A model generated the notes under the pieces. That model was not told where the DNA came from. It did not search any database and was given only the letters and a program-made list of their open reading frames with translations. A program made the translations under genes and the position numbers. Source: Rubidibacter lacunae KORDI 51-2 (GTDB lineage Bacteria > Cyanobacteriota > Cyanobacteriia > Cyanobacteriales > Rubidibacteraceae). Taken from it: a stretch of DNA of 64,000 nucleotides. The stretch lies in the NCBI RefSeq assembly GCF_000473895.1, contig NZ_ASSJ01000081.1:123115-187114 (forward strand), given 5' to 3'. This document shows, piece after piece, positions 10,393-20,224 of this stretch. Each line of letters begins with the position of its first letter. Position 1 is the first letter of the stretch.

Positions 10393-11250
10393 TCAAGATA
10401 GCTGCGCTTGAATATCGCGAATCGTCGGCCACCACCATTGCGACGCGACCAGAACCAATCCCAAACCGAGGACGAGGACGAGCGCCACGGTAGTACTTGG
10501 CAAGCCAACGCGAGTCCATAAGGAAGCTCCCGCGCTTGCTGGCAGGACGTTCTCCACGTGCGCTGCGGGTCTGACTCTGCCGGATTCGAGTGCAATATAA
10601 AGCTCGCAAATCAACAGAGTCGGGATGTAAAACAAAAAATCCATTGCGTAGTCAAAGGGACCTTGCCAATCGTTTTGGTGGCCGGCAAGCCCGCCCGCGA
10701 CGAGTCCCCAAAGTCCGTATCCGAATCGGTATAGCAAGGATCCAATTCCAAGTACGAACAGCCGCAGCGCCCAGCGTCGGTGGGCAACAAAACGGCGTTG
10801 GACAGCCAAACGCCAGGTCTGCACCGCACAGATTCCCATCAACAGTCCGTAAAAACTGAAGGCTGCGCTCATTACAGGTCCGCCTACGGTGCCGTATAGC
10901 ACGATAAACGCTCCGCCACCGACGCTCGCACCCAGGGCTGCTCCGAGGTAAAGGCGACCGGCAATACGATGCAGCGCAGGCGCGCGATTGCGGAGAGGCG
11001 TCCAAAGTTGCAACGGTCCCAACACCATGACCGTGGCCCCAGCTGCGAAGTGCAAGGCAATAACTGCTGTTGCTGCTGGAACGTCGGGGAGGTAAAGTCC
11101 GCTCAGTAGAATGTTCCAGAGATCGAAGCGTAGATGTAAGGCCGCCCAAGCGTACGTCGCGAGAATGTAACCGGCAAAGGTCGCACTGCCCGCGAATAAG
11201 GTTAGCAACAAGGCAGTTTTGGACCTTCGCGCTCGATCGAGCTGTGCCAT
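10393..11250 (-). CDS. DUF2306 family integral membrane protein
   Basis: The protein has about 285 residues from the ATG at 11250 (MAQLDRARRSK); a further in-frame start exists at 11271. About seven hydrophobic segments are visible. Histidines sit at membrane edges in the pattern seen in DUF2306: AVIALHFAAGATVMVLGPLQL, then APALHRIAGRLYLGAALGA, and RRFVAHRRWALRLF. The family is a predicted multi-helix membrane protein of unknown function, and its paired His residues have suggested haem binding. Its stop is convergent with lepA. pcrA lies immediately upstream on the same strand (33 bp), so the two may be co-transcribed. Confidence 0.7.
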   Translation of the reverse strand: MAQLDRARRSKTALLLTLFAGSATFAGYILATYAWAALHLRFDLWNILLSGLYLPDVPAATAVIALHFAAGATVMVLGPLQLWTPLRNRAPALHRIAGRLYLGAALGASVGGGAFIVLYGTVGGPVMSAAFSFYGLLMGICAVQTWRLAVQRRFVAHRRWALRLFVLGIGSLLYRFGYGLWGLVAGGLAGHQNDWQGPFDYAMDFLFYIPTLLICELYIALESGRVRPAAHVENVLPASAGASLWTRVGLPSTTVALVLVLGLGLVLVASQWWWPTIRDIQAQLS

Positions 11251-11283
11251 CGGTGGGGTGCCTCGCAACAAAGCAGTGGAGAG

Positions 11284-13638
11284 TCAGTTGGCAGACGCTT
11301 CAACGCGTCGCATGGGAGCAAACTTCGGGTCGAAAATCTTCGTGCCGAGACCGGGGAATTTGATCCCCAGCGTTGTCTTTGCTCCCTCGCCCATCACCAA
11401 CGTAACCTCCCCCGGTCCGAGCGTTTGATGGATGACGCGATCGCCGATCTGCCAGTTTTGAATCGCCGCCGTCGCCGAGACGGTGCCGACGGTCGGGCGA
11501 TCGCGCTCGACCGATTTGCGCGGCAGCCGCTGGGGCACGATATTCGACTCCAGTAACTCGGATGGCAGCTCTTGGAGGAACTGCGACTGCAGGGCGGGCT
11601 CGCGCGCCATGCCCCACAAACGGCGCTCCCGCGTGAAACTCAGAAACAGCTGCTCGCGCGCCCGCGTGATACCGACATAGCACAAACGGCGTTCTTCTTC
11701 TAGCGCGGCCGGGTCGTCGATCGCGCGGTTGTGGGGAAATAACCCCTGCTCCAAACCGACTAAGAACACGACCGGAAACTCTAACCCTTTCGCCGAATGC
11801 AGCGTCATCGCCGAAACCGCCTGTTGTCCTTCTTCGAGGTTGTCTAGGTCGGAGGCTAGCGACGCATTGGCGAGGAATCCTTCTAAGCTCAAATCCTCGT
11901 TTTCTTCAGCGAACTGAATCACGGCGTTGGCAAGTTCCTTGAGGTTTTCAAGGCGGCTGGTCGCTTCGTCAGTTCCTTGGTTTTGTAAGTCGGAATAGTA
12001 GCCGGAGTCGGAGAGAATCCCATCGAGAATTTCCGCTGCGGATCGCTCCGTTACTTGGGACTGCCATGTCTGCAGAGTGAGAGCAAACCGCTGCACGGCT
12101 TTTGCCGATCGCCCTGCAAGCGTCTTCACCGAGGTCTCGTCTTGGAGGACGTGCCACAACGGCATCCCCAACTCCCGCGCGGCTGCCACGAGTCGATCGA
12201 CGGTGGCTTGTCCGATGCCGCGTCGGGGCGTGTTAATAATGCGCAGCAAGCTAACTGTATCGGCAGGATTGACTAGCGCGCGCAGGTACGCCAGCGCATC
12301 CTTAACTTCCTTGCGATCGTAGAACTTCAGTCCGCCGACGATGATGTAAGGAATCTCGCTGCGCAGAGCGTCTTCGAGGGCACGGGACTGGGCGTTGGTG
12401 CGGTAGAGGATGGCAAAACTGCCCCAGTCGAGTTCGGGATCGGCACGGCGCAGGTCGAGAATGCGATCGCGGACGAATTGGGCTTCGACTAGCTCGTTGT
12501 CGGCTTTGTAGCAGTAAATGGTTGCACCGCACCCGCGCGTCGGGCGCAGCACTTTATCGATGCGCTCGGTATTGAGTTCGATCAGAGCATTCGCTGCTTC
12601 AAGGATGTTCGAGCGCGAGCGATAGTTCTCTTCTAGCTTGACCATCGTGCGCGTGTCGTCATCGGGCAACCCGTCGCCAAAGTCTTCCTGGAACTCCAGC
12701 AAGATTTTGAAATCCGCCATGCGGAACGAGTAAATCGATTGATCGGCATCGCCGACGACGAAGATCGACCGCTGCTGCCACGACCACCGATCGCGATGGG
12801 GTTCGCCGTTGGTGGAAAGCAAGCGAATCAGCCGATACTGAATGCGATTGGTGTCTTGGTACTCGTCGACGAGCACGTGACGAAAGCGATCGTGCCAGTA
12901 CCCCAAAATCGACTCATTTTGCTCGAATAAGCGGGCGGGAACCAGGAGCAAATCGTCAAAGTCGAGAGCGTTGTTTTCGGCAAGGCGAGTCTGATAGGCG
13001 TCGTATATTTCGCCAATCACCCGCCCGCGATAGTTCTGTTGCTCGCGGGCAAAATCTTGTGGGGAATGTCCGAGGTTTTTGGCGTTGCCGATCGCGTAGC
13101 GGATCGAGCGCGGATCGAATTTCTTCTCATCGAGATCGAACTGACGCGTGACAATATTTTTCACCAAGCTCTGCGCGTCTGACTCATCGTAGATCGTAAA
13201 GTTGCGTTCCCACTTCCGTTCTTTCTCATCGCGGTACTTATCGATATCGAAACGCAGCAGCCTGGCAAACAGGCTGTGAAAGGTGCCCATCCAAAGTGGT
13301 TTAATGTAGCGTTTGTAGGCGCGCGATCGCAGTGCAGTTTGCTCCTGAAGTGGTAGCGATTCTAAGGGGTGACTGTAGGTTTGCTCGGCAAGCTGCTGTG
13401 CGAAGATGAGCTGAATCCGCTCTTGCATCTCGCGCGCAGCTTTATTGGTAAACGTGACCGCGAGGATATTCTCAGGGTCGACGCTGTGATTGCGAATAAG
13501 GTGAGCGACGCGATAGGTCAGCGTTCGAGTTTTACCCGACCCCGCTCCCGCAACGACCAGCAGCGGACCGCAGAAATGTTCTACAGCGCTTCGCTGAGCT
13601 GGGTTGAGATGGGAAAGATAATCTGCTGGTGCTTTCAT
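11284..13638 (-). CDS. pcrA: ATP-dependent DNA helicase, UvrD/PcrA family
   Basis: This superfamily 1A 3'-5' helicase acts in repair and in clearing the replisome. From the ATG at 13638 it has 784 residues. Helicase motifs appear in order: LNPAQRSAVEHF (Q motif), VAGAGSGKT (Walker A), AVTFTNKAAREM (Ia), HVLVDEYQDTN (Walker B; the family usually has DEFQDTN), VVGDADQSIYSFR (III), LEENYRSRSNIL (IV), TLHSAKGLEFPVVF (V) and CYVGITRAREQLF (VI). The C-terminal Tudor-like domain (QNWQIGDRVIHQTLGPGEV), which contacts RNA polymerase in PcrA, is present. A TTG three codons upstream extends the frame but is an unlikely start. Confidence 0.95.
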   Translation of the reverse strand: MKAPADYLSHLNPAQRSAVEHFCGPLLVVAGAGSGKTRTLTYRVAHLIRNHSVDPENILAVTFTNKAAREMQERIQLIFAQQLAEQTYSHPLESLPLQEQTALRSRAYKRYIKPLWMGTFHSLFARLLRFDIDKYRDEKERKWERNFTIYDESDAQSLVKNIVTRQFDLDEKKFDPRSIRYAIGNAKNLGHSPQDFAREQQNYRGRVIGEIYDAYQTRLAENNALDFDDLLLVPARLFEQNESILGYWHDRFRHVLVDEYQDTNRIQYRLIRLLSTNGEPHRDRWSWQQRSIFVVGDADQSIYSFRMADFKILLEFQEDFGDGLPDDDTRTMVKLEENYRSRSNILEAANALIELNTERIDKVLRPTRGCGATIYCYKADNELVEAQFVRDRILDLRRADPELDWGSFAILYRTNAQSRALEDALRSEIPYIIVGGLKFYDRKEVKDALAYLRALVNPADTVSLLRIINTPRRGIGQATVDRLVAAARELGMPLWHVLQDETSVKTLAGRSAKAVQRFALTLQTWQSQVTERSAAEILDGILSDSGYYSDLQNQGTDEATSRLENLKELANAVIQFAEENEDLSLEGFLANASLASDLDNLEEGQQAVSAMTLHSAKGLEFPVVFLVGLEQGLFPHNRAIDDPAALEEERRLCYVGITRAREQLFLSFTRERRLWGMAREPALQSQFLQELPSELLESNIVPQRLPRKSVERDRPTVGTVSATAAIQNWQIGDRVIHQTLGPGEVTLVMGEGAKTTLGIKFPGLGTKIFDPKFAPMRRVEASAN

Positions 13639-13972
13639 GAGCTGCAATGCGCGTGCTTGGAGTCCGGACGAGCAAAAAAATAACGAAGTCTAATACAAAA
13701 CATAGCAATTACTAACATCTTTGAGCGAGCGGTTCGACGCACGCGCGATCGCGGCTCCCTTTATGCAGGTGCTGGGTTGGCGATAGAACTCTTGCCGATA
13801 AAGTCATCAACTGGTGAGCTGACTGGAAGTCACGACCGTGCTAACGAGAGGCGATCGGACCCGAAGATATGCTAGTAGTGATGACCGAGCGATCGTATCC
13901 TGCCAAACCAATCAGATCGTTGCTGATACCGAAACAGGTTCCACTCGCGCACACCGAAAGAGGAGAGCGTCC

Positions 13973-16579
13973 ATGCTTGAAGCCTACCGCCAACAGGCAG
14001 CCCAGCGCCAAGCGCAAGGTATTCCCCCGCTGCCGCTAACTGCCCAGCAGACTTCCGAGCTTTGCGAACTGCTCAAAAATCCGCCATCCGGTGAAGCAGA
14101 ATTCCTGTTGGAGCTGCTGCGCGATCGCGTGCCGCCGGGGGTAGATGAAGCGGCGTACATCAAGGCAGGCTTTCTGACGGGGGTCGCGAAGCAGGAAATT
14201 GTCTGTCCGCTGATTGCGCCCGAGTCGGCAGTCTTCCTACTAGGAACAATGCTAGGTGGCTACAACGTACATTCTTTGGTGGATTTATTGCGATCGCGCG
14301 ATGCCAACCTCGCCGATATTGCGGCACGCGCCCTAGACAAGACGCTGTTGGTATTTGACGCTTTTAACGACGTCTTGGAACTGTCCGACGTGAATCCCTA
14401 CGCCAAGCAAACCATTGATGCTTGGGCAAATGCTGCGTGGTTTATCGCTCGCCCTCAGGTTCCTCAGTCGATCCGAGCGATCGTCTTCAAAGTGCCGGGC
14501 GAAACCAATACCGACGACCTGTCGCCCGCGCCTCACGCCAATACGCGCCCGGACATCCCGCTCCACGCCCTCTCGATGTTGGAATCGCGGATGCCCGGCG
14601 CGCTCGATACCCTGGCCGAGCTCAAGCAGCGCGGGCTCCCGGTTGCCTACGTCGGCGATGTTGTTGGGACCGGCTCCTCGCGCAAGTCAGCGATCAACTC
14701 GCTGCTCTGGCATATCGGCGAAGACATTCCCTACGTGCCCAACAAGCGCGCGGGCGGCTTCATCCTCGGCGGGGCGATCGCACCTATTTTCTTCAACACT
14801 GCAGAAGATTCCGGCGCCTTCCCGATCCAATGCGACGTAACGCGCTTGGACACCGGCATGGAGGTCGAAATCCGTCCCTACGACGGCACGATCCTCGACG
14901 CCAGCGGGGCGGAATTGTCAACCTTCTCGATCGAGCCGAACACGCTCCTCGACGAGGTCCGCGCGGGCGGTCGCATTCCGCTGATGATCGGGCGCAGCCT
15001 CACCGACAAAACCCGCGAGGCGCTCGGGCTGCCGACGAGTAAGGTGTTTGCCCGTCCGGTGGTGCCTGAAGATACGGGGAAAGGCTTCACGCTGGCGCAG
15101 AAAATGGTGGGCAAAGCGTGCGGACTACCAGGCGTCCGTCCGGGTCTTTCTTGCCAGCCGCGCATGACCTCGGTGGGCTCCCAAGACACCACCGGCCCCA
15201 TGACCCGCGACGAACTAAAGGAGCTAGCTTGCCTGGGCTTCAACGCCGACCTGGTGATGCAGAGCTTCTGCCACACGGCAGCTTATCCGAAACCCGTCGA
15301 TGCCGTTACGCACCGTCAGCTGCCGGACTTTTTCTCGACCCGCGGTGGCGTTGCGCTGCGTCCCGGCGACGGCATCATTCACTCCTGGCTGAACCGGATG
15401 TTGTTGCCAGATACCGTTGGCACCGGCGGCGACTCGCACACGCGCTTCCCGATCGGCATTTCTTTCCCGGCGGGGTCGGGTTTGGTTGCCTTTGCAGCAG
15501 CGCTGGGCGCGATGCCCCTGAACATGCCGGAATCGGTGCTCGTGCGCTTCAAAGGGAGCTTGCAGCCGGGTGTGACCCTGCGCGATATCGTCAACGCAAT
15601 TCCCTGGGTAGCGATTCAGGAAGGCAAGCTGACTGTTGCCTCCGAGAACAAGCGCAATCTCTTCGCCGGTCGAATTATGGAAATGGAAGGGCTGCCCGAC
15701 CTCAAGGTCGAGCAAGCCTTCGAGCTAACTGATGCGACGGCCGAGCGCTCCTGCTCTGGCTGCACGGTGGCGCTGGGTCCGGAAACGGTGGCAGAATACC
15801 TGCGCTCCAACGTGGCACTGCTGCGAAACATGGTGGCACGCGGCTATCAGGACGGGCGGACGCTGATGCGGCGGGTGGCGAAGATGGAAGCGTGGTTGGC
15901 AAACCCGCAGCTCATGCAAGCCGATCGCGATGCGGAATACGCTGACGTACTGGAGGTCGATCTCGATCGTATCGTCGAGCCGATCGTTGCCGCTCCCAAC
16001 GATCCCGATAATGTCAAACTGATATCCGAATGCGCGGGCGATCGCATCGATGAGGTGTTTATCGGCTCCTGCATGACCAATATCGGGCACTACCGGGCGG
16101 CAGCGAAGGTGCTCGAAACTGCCGGGCGGGTAAAGGTGCGGCTGTGGATTTGCCCGCCCACGCGCATGGACGAGAAACAACTGCGCGAGGAAGGCGCGTA
16201 CGGCACCTTTGCCGCTGCAGGCGCGCGGACGGAAATGCCCGGCTGCTCGTTATGCATGGGCAACCAAGCACGGGTTGAGGACGGCGCGACAGTGTTTTCT
16301 ACCTCAACGCGCAACTTCAACAACCGCATGGGCAAAGGCGCGCGCGTGTACCTCGGTTCGGCCGAGCTCGCCGCAGTATGCGCGCTGTTGGGTCGCATAC
16401 CAACCAAAGAGGAATACCTCGACATCATTCGGGAAACAATCGAGCCGTTTGCAAGCGATCTCTACCGCTATCTCAACTTCGACCAAATTGCGAACTTCGA
16501 GGACGAAGGGCGTACGATCCCCCGCGACCAAGTGCCCCGCATTGAAGACATCCTGGGTATGCCCGCGGCAGCACGCTAG
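13973..16579 (+). CDS. acnB: Bifunctional aconitate hydratase 2 / 2-methylisocitrate dehydratase
   Basis: AcnB interconverts citrate and isocitrate in the cytoplasm. The ATG at 13973 (MLEAYRQQAAQRQAQG) follows a purine-rich AGAGGAGAG and gives 868 residues, the usual length. The family order is visible: an N-terminal HEAT-like domain; the swivel domain with ETNTDDLSPAPHA and GDVVGTGSSRKSAINS; then the catalytic Fe-S domains. The three cluster cysteines sit in CSGCTVALGPETV, GSCMTNIGHYR and GCSLCMGNQARV. AcnB-type enzymes are the standard cyanobacterial aconitase. The frame extends 45 codons further upstream without family similarity, so that part is excluded. It converges with the DoxX-like gene. 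Confidence 0.96.
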   Translation: MLEAYRQQAAQRQAQGIPPLPLTAQQTSELCELLKNPPSGEAEFLLELLRDRVPPGVDEAAYIKAGFLTGVAKQEIVCPLIAPESAVFLLGTMLGGYNVHSLVDLLRSRDANLADIAARALDKTLLVFDAFNDVLELSDVNPYAKQTIDAWANAAWFIARPQVPQSIRAIVFKVPGETNTDDLSPAPHANTRPDIPLHALSMLESRMPGALDTLAELKQRGLPVAYVGDVVGTGSSRKSAINSLLWHIGEDIPYVPNKRAGGFILGGAIAPIFFNTAEDSGAFPIQCDVTRLDTGMEVEIRPYDGTILDASGAELSTFSIEPNTLLDEVRAGGRIPLMIGRSLTDKTREALGLPTSKVFARPVVPEDTGKGFTLAQKMVGKACGLPGVRPGLSCQPRMTSVGSQDTTGPMTRDELKELACLGFNADLVMQSFCHTAAYPKPVDAVTHRQLPDFFSTRGGVALRPGDGIIHSWLNRMLLPDTVGTGGDSHTRFPIGISFPAGSGLVAFAAALGAMPLNMPESVLVRFKGSLQPGVTLRDIVNAIPWVAIQEGKLTVASENKRNLFAGRIMEMEGLPDLKVEQAFELTDATAERSCSGCTVALGPETVAEYLRSNVALLRNMVARGYQDGRTLMRRVAKMEAWLANPQLMQADRDAEYADVLEVDLDRIVEPIVAAPNDPDNVKLISECAGDRIDEVFIGSCMTNIGHYRAAAKVLETAGRVKVRLWICPPTRMDEKQLREEGAYGTFAAAGARTEMPGCSLCMGNQARVEDGATVFSTSTRNFNNRMGKGARVYLGSAELAAVCALLGRIPTKEEYLDIIRETIEPFASDLYRYLNFDQIANFEDEGRTIPRDQVPRIEDILGMPAAAR

Positions 16580-16652
16580 GGTGCGACGGACGCGATCGCC
16601 CGACCTAATTTGCTAAAGCCACAAGCTCCCACCCAGTCGCGCGAATGAGGGC

Positions 16653-17117
16653 TTATTCGGGCACGTTTGGCGGTTGCTTCGAGCCGAAAGACAGCGCGAT
16701 CGTGTCTTCTTTGCGCAACACGAACAGAGCGCAGCAGGCGGCAAGCATCGGCCAGGCGGTGAAGAACAGCAAATTCGGTGATGCGTATGGGTCGAGGTAG
16801 TAAGGAAACGAGGCGAAGGTCGAGACCGCGTGCATAACCAGAATCATTCCGTATGTGAAGAATTTCGCGATGCCCAGCACGAAGCCGATCGAGATCGCGA
16901 GCTGCAATGCCCCCAGGATGTAAGAAGCGATCGGGACCAGGTTACTAATGCCATAAGACCCGTCGAACACGGCAGCCGTATGTTCGGGGTTAAGGAATTT
17001 ATCCAACGCCCACACAAGAAACACCAAAAACACACTCAGCCGCAGTAATAGCAACATCAATGCCAAGCGGCGCGCCAAGGCGGTCGGCTGGTTGGAAACA
17101 TCAGTAGTCATCGTCAT
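16653..17117 (-). CDS. DoxX-like small membrane protein
   Basis: The protein has 154 residues with four predicted transmembrane helices. The pattern LRLSVFLVFLVWALDKFLNPEH, followed by SYILGALQLAISIGFVLGIAKF and MILVMHAVSTFASFPYYL, resembles the DoxX/SURF4-like four-helix fold. The short soluble tails are polar. The function is unknown; relatives have been linked to redox or metabolite exchange at the membrane. It is a single gene, tail to tail with acnB. Assignment to DoxX is by pattern and is not certain. Confidence 0.55.
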   Translation of the reverse strand: MTMTTDVSNQPTALARRLALMLLLLRLSVFLVFLVWALDKFLNPEHTAAVFDGSYGISNLVPIASYILGALQLAISIGFVLGIAKFFTYGMILVMHAVSTFASFPYYLDPYASPNLLFFTAWPMLAACCALFVLRKEDTIALSFGSKQPPNVPE

Positions 17118-17217
17118 ACCTCGCTGTTTTGCTCGATAGGGTCACGTTAGCGAGTCAGGCTGAGAGCGCTCTGAGAACGCGAGCAGCGCGGGATCGATCC
17201 CAATCGTCTCTAAATAG

Positions 17218-17425
17218 AGCTTGCTGAAAAAGGCTGGAATCCCTGCAATGAAAGGATCTCAGCGTTTTCTATGCCAGAAAAGTGCAAGTTTATAGGCACC
17301 AGAGCCTCAAAACCCTTGTACTTGGGCCGAGAATCCGAGCCAAAAAGCTGGGGCTAGATGGTAGAAGCCAGATTCCATAAGCTCTCTGCCTCCTAAATTC
17401 GTTTTGTGGACTTTTTCAGCAAACC
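17218..17425. mobile_element. MITE-like element, 208 bp, with TTGCTGAAAAAG terminal inverted repeats
   Basis: TTGCTGAAAAAG (17221-17232) and its exact complement CTTTTTCAGCAA (17411-17422) bound a stretch with no coding capacity. Counting three extra terminal bases on each side, the flanks are CTAAATAG and CTAAGTAG, a possible 8-bp target duplication with one mismatch. Ends reading TTTGCTGAAAAAGTCC occur on full-length insertion sequences, so this is probably a non-autonomous derivative. It lies upstream of serA. Confidence 0.65.
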
Positions 17426-17674
17426 CTAAGTAGTCATTGTCCGCAATAGACTTGTCTGCAATAGATATTGTCCGCGCTCGATGGGTGTAAGTTGATTTCC
17501 CAAAAGCCAGCGATCGCGGACGGCAGACTATTAACTTGCCGGGCACCTAAGCTTCAAACCTGCCCGATGAGTGCAAGAATAAACTACGACGGGAGCCCGG
17601 CGTGTTTAGGCAGAAAAACCCCCTGCACTGTCGGCAGCAAACCTGTTGTTAACTTCTATCTTTTACCGACGACG

Positions 17675-19255
17675 ATGGCCAAGGTTCTCGTGTCCGACCC
17701 CATCGACCAGGCGGGTATCGACATCCTCTCGCAGGTCGCTCAAGTAGATTACAAGCCGAAGCTGCCGCTCGACGAACTCGTTGCCATCATTCCGTCATAC
17801 GACGCGCTCATGGTGCGCTCGGGTACCAAGGTGACTGCTGAGGTCATTGAAGCCGGTACCGAACTGAAAATCATCGGGCGGGCGGGGGTCGGTGTCGATA
17901 ACATTGACGTCCCGATTGCAACTCGCCGCGGGATCGTTGTTGTCAACTCCCCCGAAGGTAATACCATTGCGGCAGCCGAGCATACGATCGCGATGATGCT
18001 GTCGCTGTCGCGCATGATTCCCGACGCCAACCAGTCGGTCCAAGCAGAGCAGTGGGACCGTAAGCGCTTCGTGGGTGCAGAAGTCTACAAGAAAAACCTC
18101 GGCATTGTTGGACTGGGCAAAATTGGCTCCCACGTTGCCGCGATCGCCCGGGCCATGGGCATGCGACTGCTAGCGTACGATCCCTTCATCTCCCTCGAGC
18201 GCGCCGATCAACTCGGCTGCCGCTTGGTCGATTTGGACTTGCTCTTCAGCGAATCGGATTACATCACCCTCCACGTGCCGAAAACCCCGGAAACGGAAAA
18301 CTTGATCGACGCGGACGCCCTGGCGAAAATGAAGCCGACAACCCGCATTGTGAACTGCTCGCGCGGCGGCATCATCAATGAAGATGCGCTGGCCGCAGCA
18401 GTAACAGCCGGCACGATCGCGGGTGCGGCGCTGGATGTATATGCAACCGAACCGCTCGGCGCATCGAAGCTGCGCGGGCTCGGTCCCAACGTCATCCTGA
18501 CCCCGCACTTGGGCGCGTCTACGGCCGAGGCCCAAGTGAACGTCGCCACGGACGTGGCCGAGCAAATCCGCGACGTACTGCTCGGGCTACCCGCGCGATC
18601 GGCAGTCAATATTCCTGGACTCAACCCCAGCGTGCTCGAACAGATGCGTCCGTTCCTGCAGCTAGCCGAAACCCTGGGCAACCTCGTAGGGCAACTAGCC
18701 GGCGGTCGCATCGACCAACTCACCGTTCGCCTGCAAGGCGAGCTGGCAAGCAGCCAAAGCCAACCGCTCGTGGTTGCATCCCTGAAAGGGTTGCTCTCTC
18801 AGGCCTTGCGCGAGCGCGTTAATTATGTCAACGCCAGCATCGAAGCCAAAGAACGGGGGATTCGCGTGATCGAAACCAAAGATGCTTCGGTTCACGATTA
18901 CTCCGGTTCGCTCAGCCTTGAAGCCCACGGCAGCTTGGGAGCTCATTCAGTGACGGGCGTGCTGCTGGGCGACAACGAAATCCGCGTTACCAGCGTCAAT
19001 GGCTTCCCGGTCAACGTTCCGCCGAGCAACTATATGCTCTTTACCTTGCACCGCGACATGCCAGGGATCATCGGGAAAATCGGCTCGTTGCTGGGCAGCT
19101 TCAACGTCAACATCGCCAGCATGCAGGTCGGGCGCAAAATCGTGCGCGGCGAAGCCGTGATGGTATTGAGCTTGGACGATCCGCTGCCGGATGGCGTGCT
19201 ATCCGAGATTACAAAGGTGGAAGGCATTCGCGATGCCTACACGGTGAAGCTGTAA
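17675..19255 (+). CDS. serA: D-3-phosphoglycerate dehydrogenase
   Basis: This is the first enzyme of the phosphorylated serine pathway: NAD-dependent oxidation of 3-phosphoglycerate. The ATG at 17675 (MAKVLVSDPIDQAG) gives 526 residues, the long form with an extra intervening domain and an ACT domain. Visible motifs are GRAGVGVDNIDV, the NAD fold LGIVGLGKIGSHVA, NCSRGGIINEDAL and TPHLGASTAEAQ (catalytic His). The regulatory tail begins LFTLHRDMPGIIGKIGSLLG (ACT), which binds serine for feedback inhibition in related enzymes. An upstream in-frame extension to 17468 is not family-like. prmA follows 66 bp downstream and may share its transcript. Confidence 0.95.
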   Translation: MAKVLVSDPIDQAGIDILSQVAQVDYKPKLPLDELVAIIPSYDALMVRSGTKVTAEVIEAGTELKIIGRAGVGVDNIDVPIATRRGIVVVNSPEGNTIAAAEHTIAMMLSLSRMIPDANQSVQAEQWDRKRFVGAEVYKKNLGIVGLGKIGSHVAAIARAMGMRLLAYDPFISLERADQLGCRLVDLDLLFSESDYITLHVPKTPETENLIDADALAKMKPTTRIVNCSRGGIINEDALAAAVTAGTIAGAALDVYATEPLGASKLRGLGPNVILTPHLGASTAEAQVNVATDVAEQIRDVLLGLPARSAVNIPGLNPSVLEQMRPFLQLAETLGNLVGQLAGGRIDQLTVRLQGELASSQSQPLVVASLKGLLSQALRERVNYVNASIEAKERGIRVIETKDASVHDYSGSLSLEAHGSLGAHSVTGVLLGDNEIRVTSVNGFPVNVPPSNYMLFTLHRDMPGIIGKIGSLLGSFNVNIASMQVGRKIVRGEAVMVLSLDDPLPDGVLSEITKVEGIRDAYTVKL

Positions 19256-19321
19256 TGGCGTCGCCATTGACTCGAAAAGCGCAGCGAACGTCGCGCCGAG
19301 CTCCCCGAACGAGCATTCTGC

Positions 19322-20215
19322 ATGGGCAATAGCTGGTGGGAAATTGAAGTCATCTGCGATCGCGATCTAGAAGACGCGCTCTACTGGCGGCTCGAACGCT
19401 TTGGTTGCCGGGGAACGGCAAGTACGGACTGGGGCATGGATCGGGCGGTGCGTGCTTACCTGCCGGCAGTCCAAGCCCAGTTATTGGACTTGTCGGCTCT
19501 GGCCCTGTGGCTGCAGCAAGATGCTGCCATGATGGAGTTCGAGCCGCCGGACGTGCGCTGGCGGCTGATCGACGACGAAGACTGGGCGCGCAGCTGGCAA
19601 AAGTATTGGCAGCCCCTCGAGGTGGGCGATCGCTTCTTGATTTGCCCGGCGTGGCTGACACCCCCCGAGACCGACCGCCTGACAATCCGTCTGGATCCGG
19701 GAGCGGCTTTCGGGACGGGCACCCATCCGACTACGCAGTTGTGTTTGGAAGGCATCGAGATGCGCCTGCCGCCGGGGCACTCGGGCGGCACGATCGCGGA
19801 TATTGGCTGCGGCTCGGGAATTTTGTCGATCGCCTGTTTGCTATCGGGAGCGACGCAGGTGTATGCCGTGGATACGGACCCATTGGCACCGGCAGCGGCG
19901 ATTAGTAATGCCGCACTGAACGACCTCGCTCCCGATCGCCTGATCGCCGAGCAGGGCAGCATCGAGCGCTTGATCCAGCTGGTACCCGAGGAGTGCGACG
20001 GCATAGTCTGCAACATCATTGCCGAGACGGTGCTGGAATTGATCCCGCACTTCAACGCGATCGCCAAGCCGCGCTGCTGGGGCGCGATCGGCGGCATCTT
20101 GATCGATCGAGCTAGCGACATTTCGGTTGCTTTGCAGAAACACGGCTGGCAGGTTGGGGCGCTCTGGCGCCGGGGTAATTGGTGCAGTTTTAACATTCGC
20201 CACCGTCAGGATTAG
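19322..20215 (+). CDS. prmA: Ribosomal protein L11 methyltransferase
   Basis: PrmA trimethylates lysines and the N-terminus of ribosomal protein L11 using S-adenosylmethionine. The 297 residues show the L11-recognition N-terminal domain (MGNSWWEIEVICDRDLEDAL) and then the methyltransferase core: DPGAAFGTGTHPTTQLCLEG, the SAM-binding IADIGCGSGILSIACLLSG, YAVDTDPLA, and IVCNIIAETVLELI (motif IV). Length and start match the family. The nadC GTG follows 9 bp after its stop, with the ribosome-binding GGGGAG in the gap, so the two are almost certainly one operon. Confidence 0.95.
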   Translation: MGNSWWEIEVICDRDLEDALYWRLERFGCRGTASTDWGMDRAVRAYLPAVQAQLLDLSALALWLQQDAAMMEFEPPDVRWRLIDDEDWARSWQKYWQPLEVGDRFLICPAWLTPPETDRLTIRLDPGAAFGTGTHPTTQLCLEGIEMRLPPGHSGGTIADIGCGSGILSIACLLSGATQVYAVDTDPLAPAAAISNAALNDLAPDRLIAEQGSIERLIQLVPEECDGIVCNIIAETVLELIPHFNAIAKPRCWGAIGGILIDRASDISVALQKHGWQVGALWRRGNWCSFNIRHRQD

Positions 20216-20224
20216 GGGAGCGCC

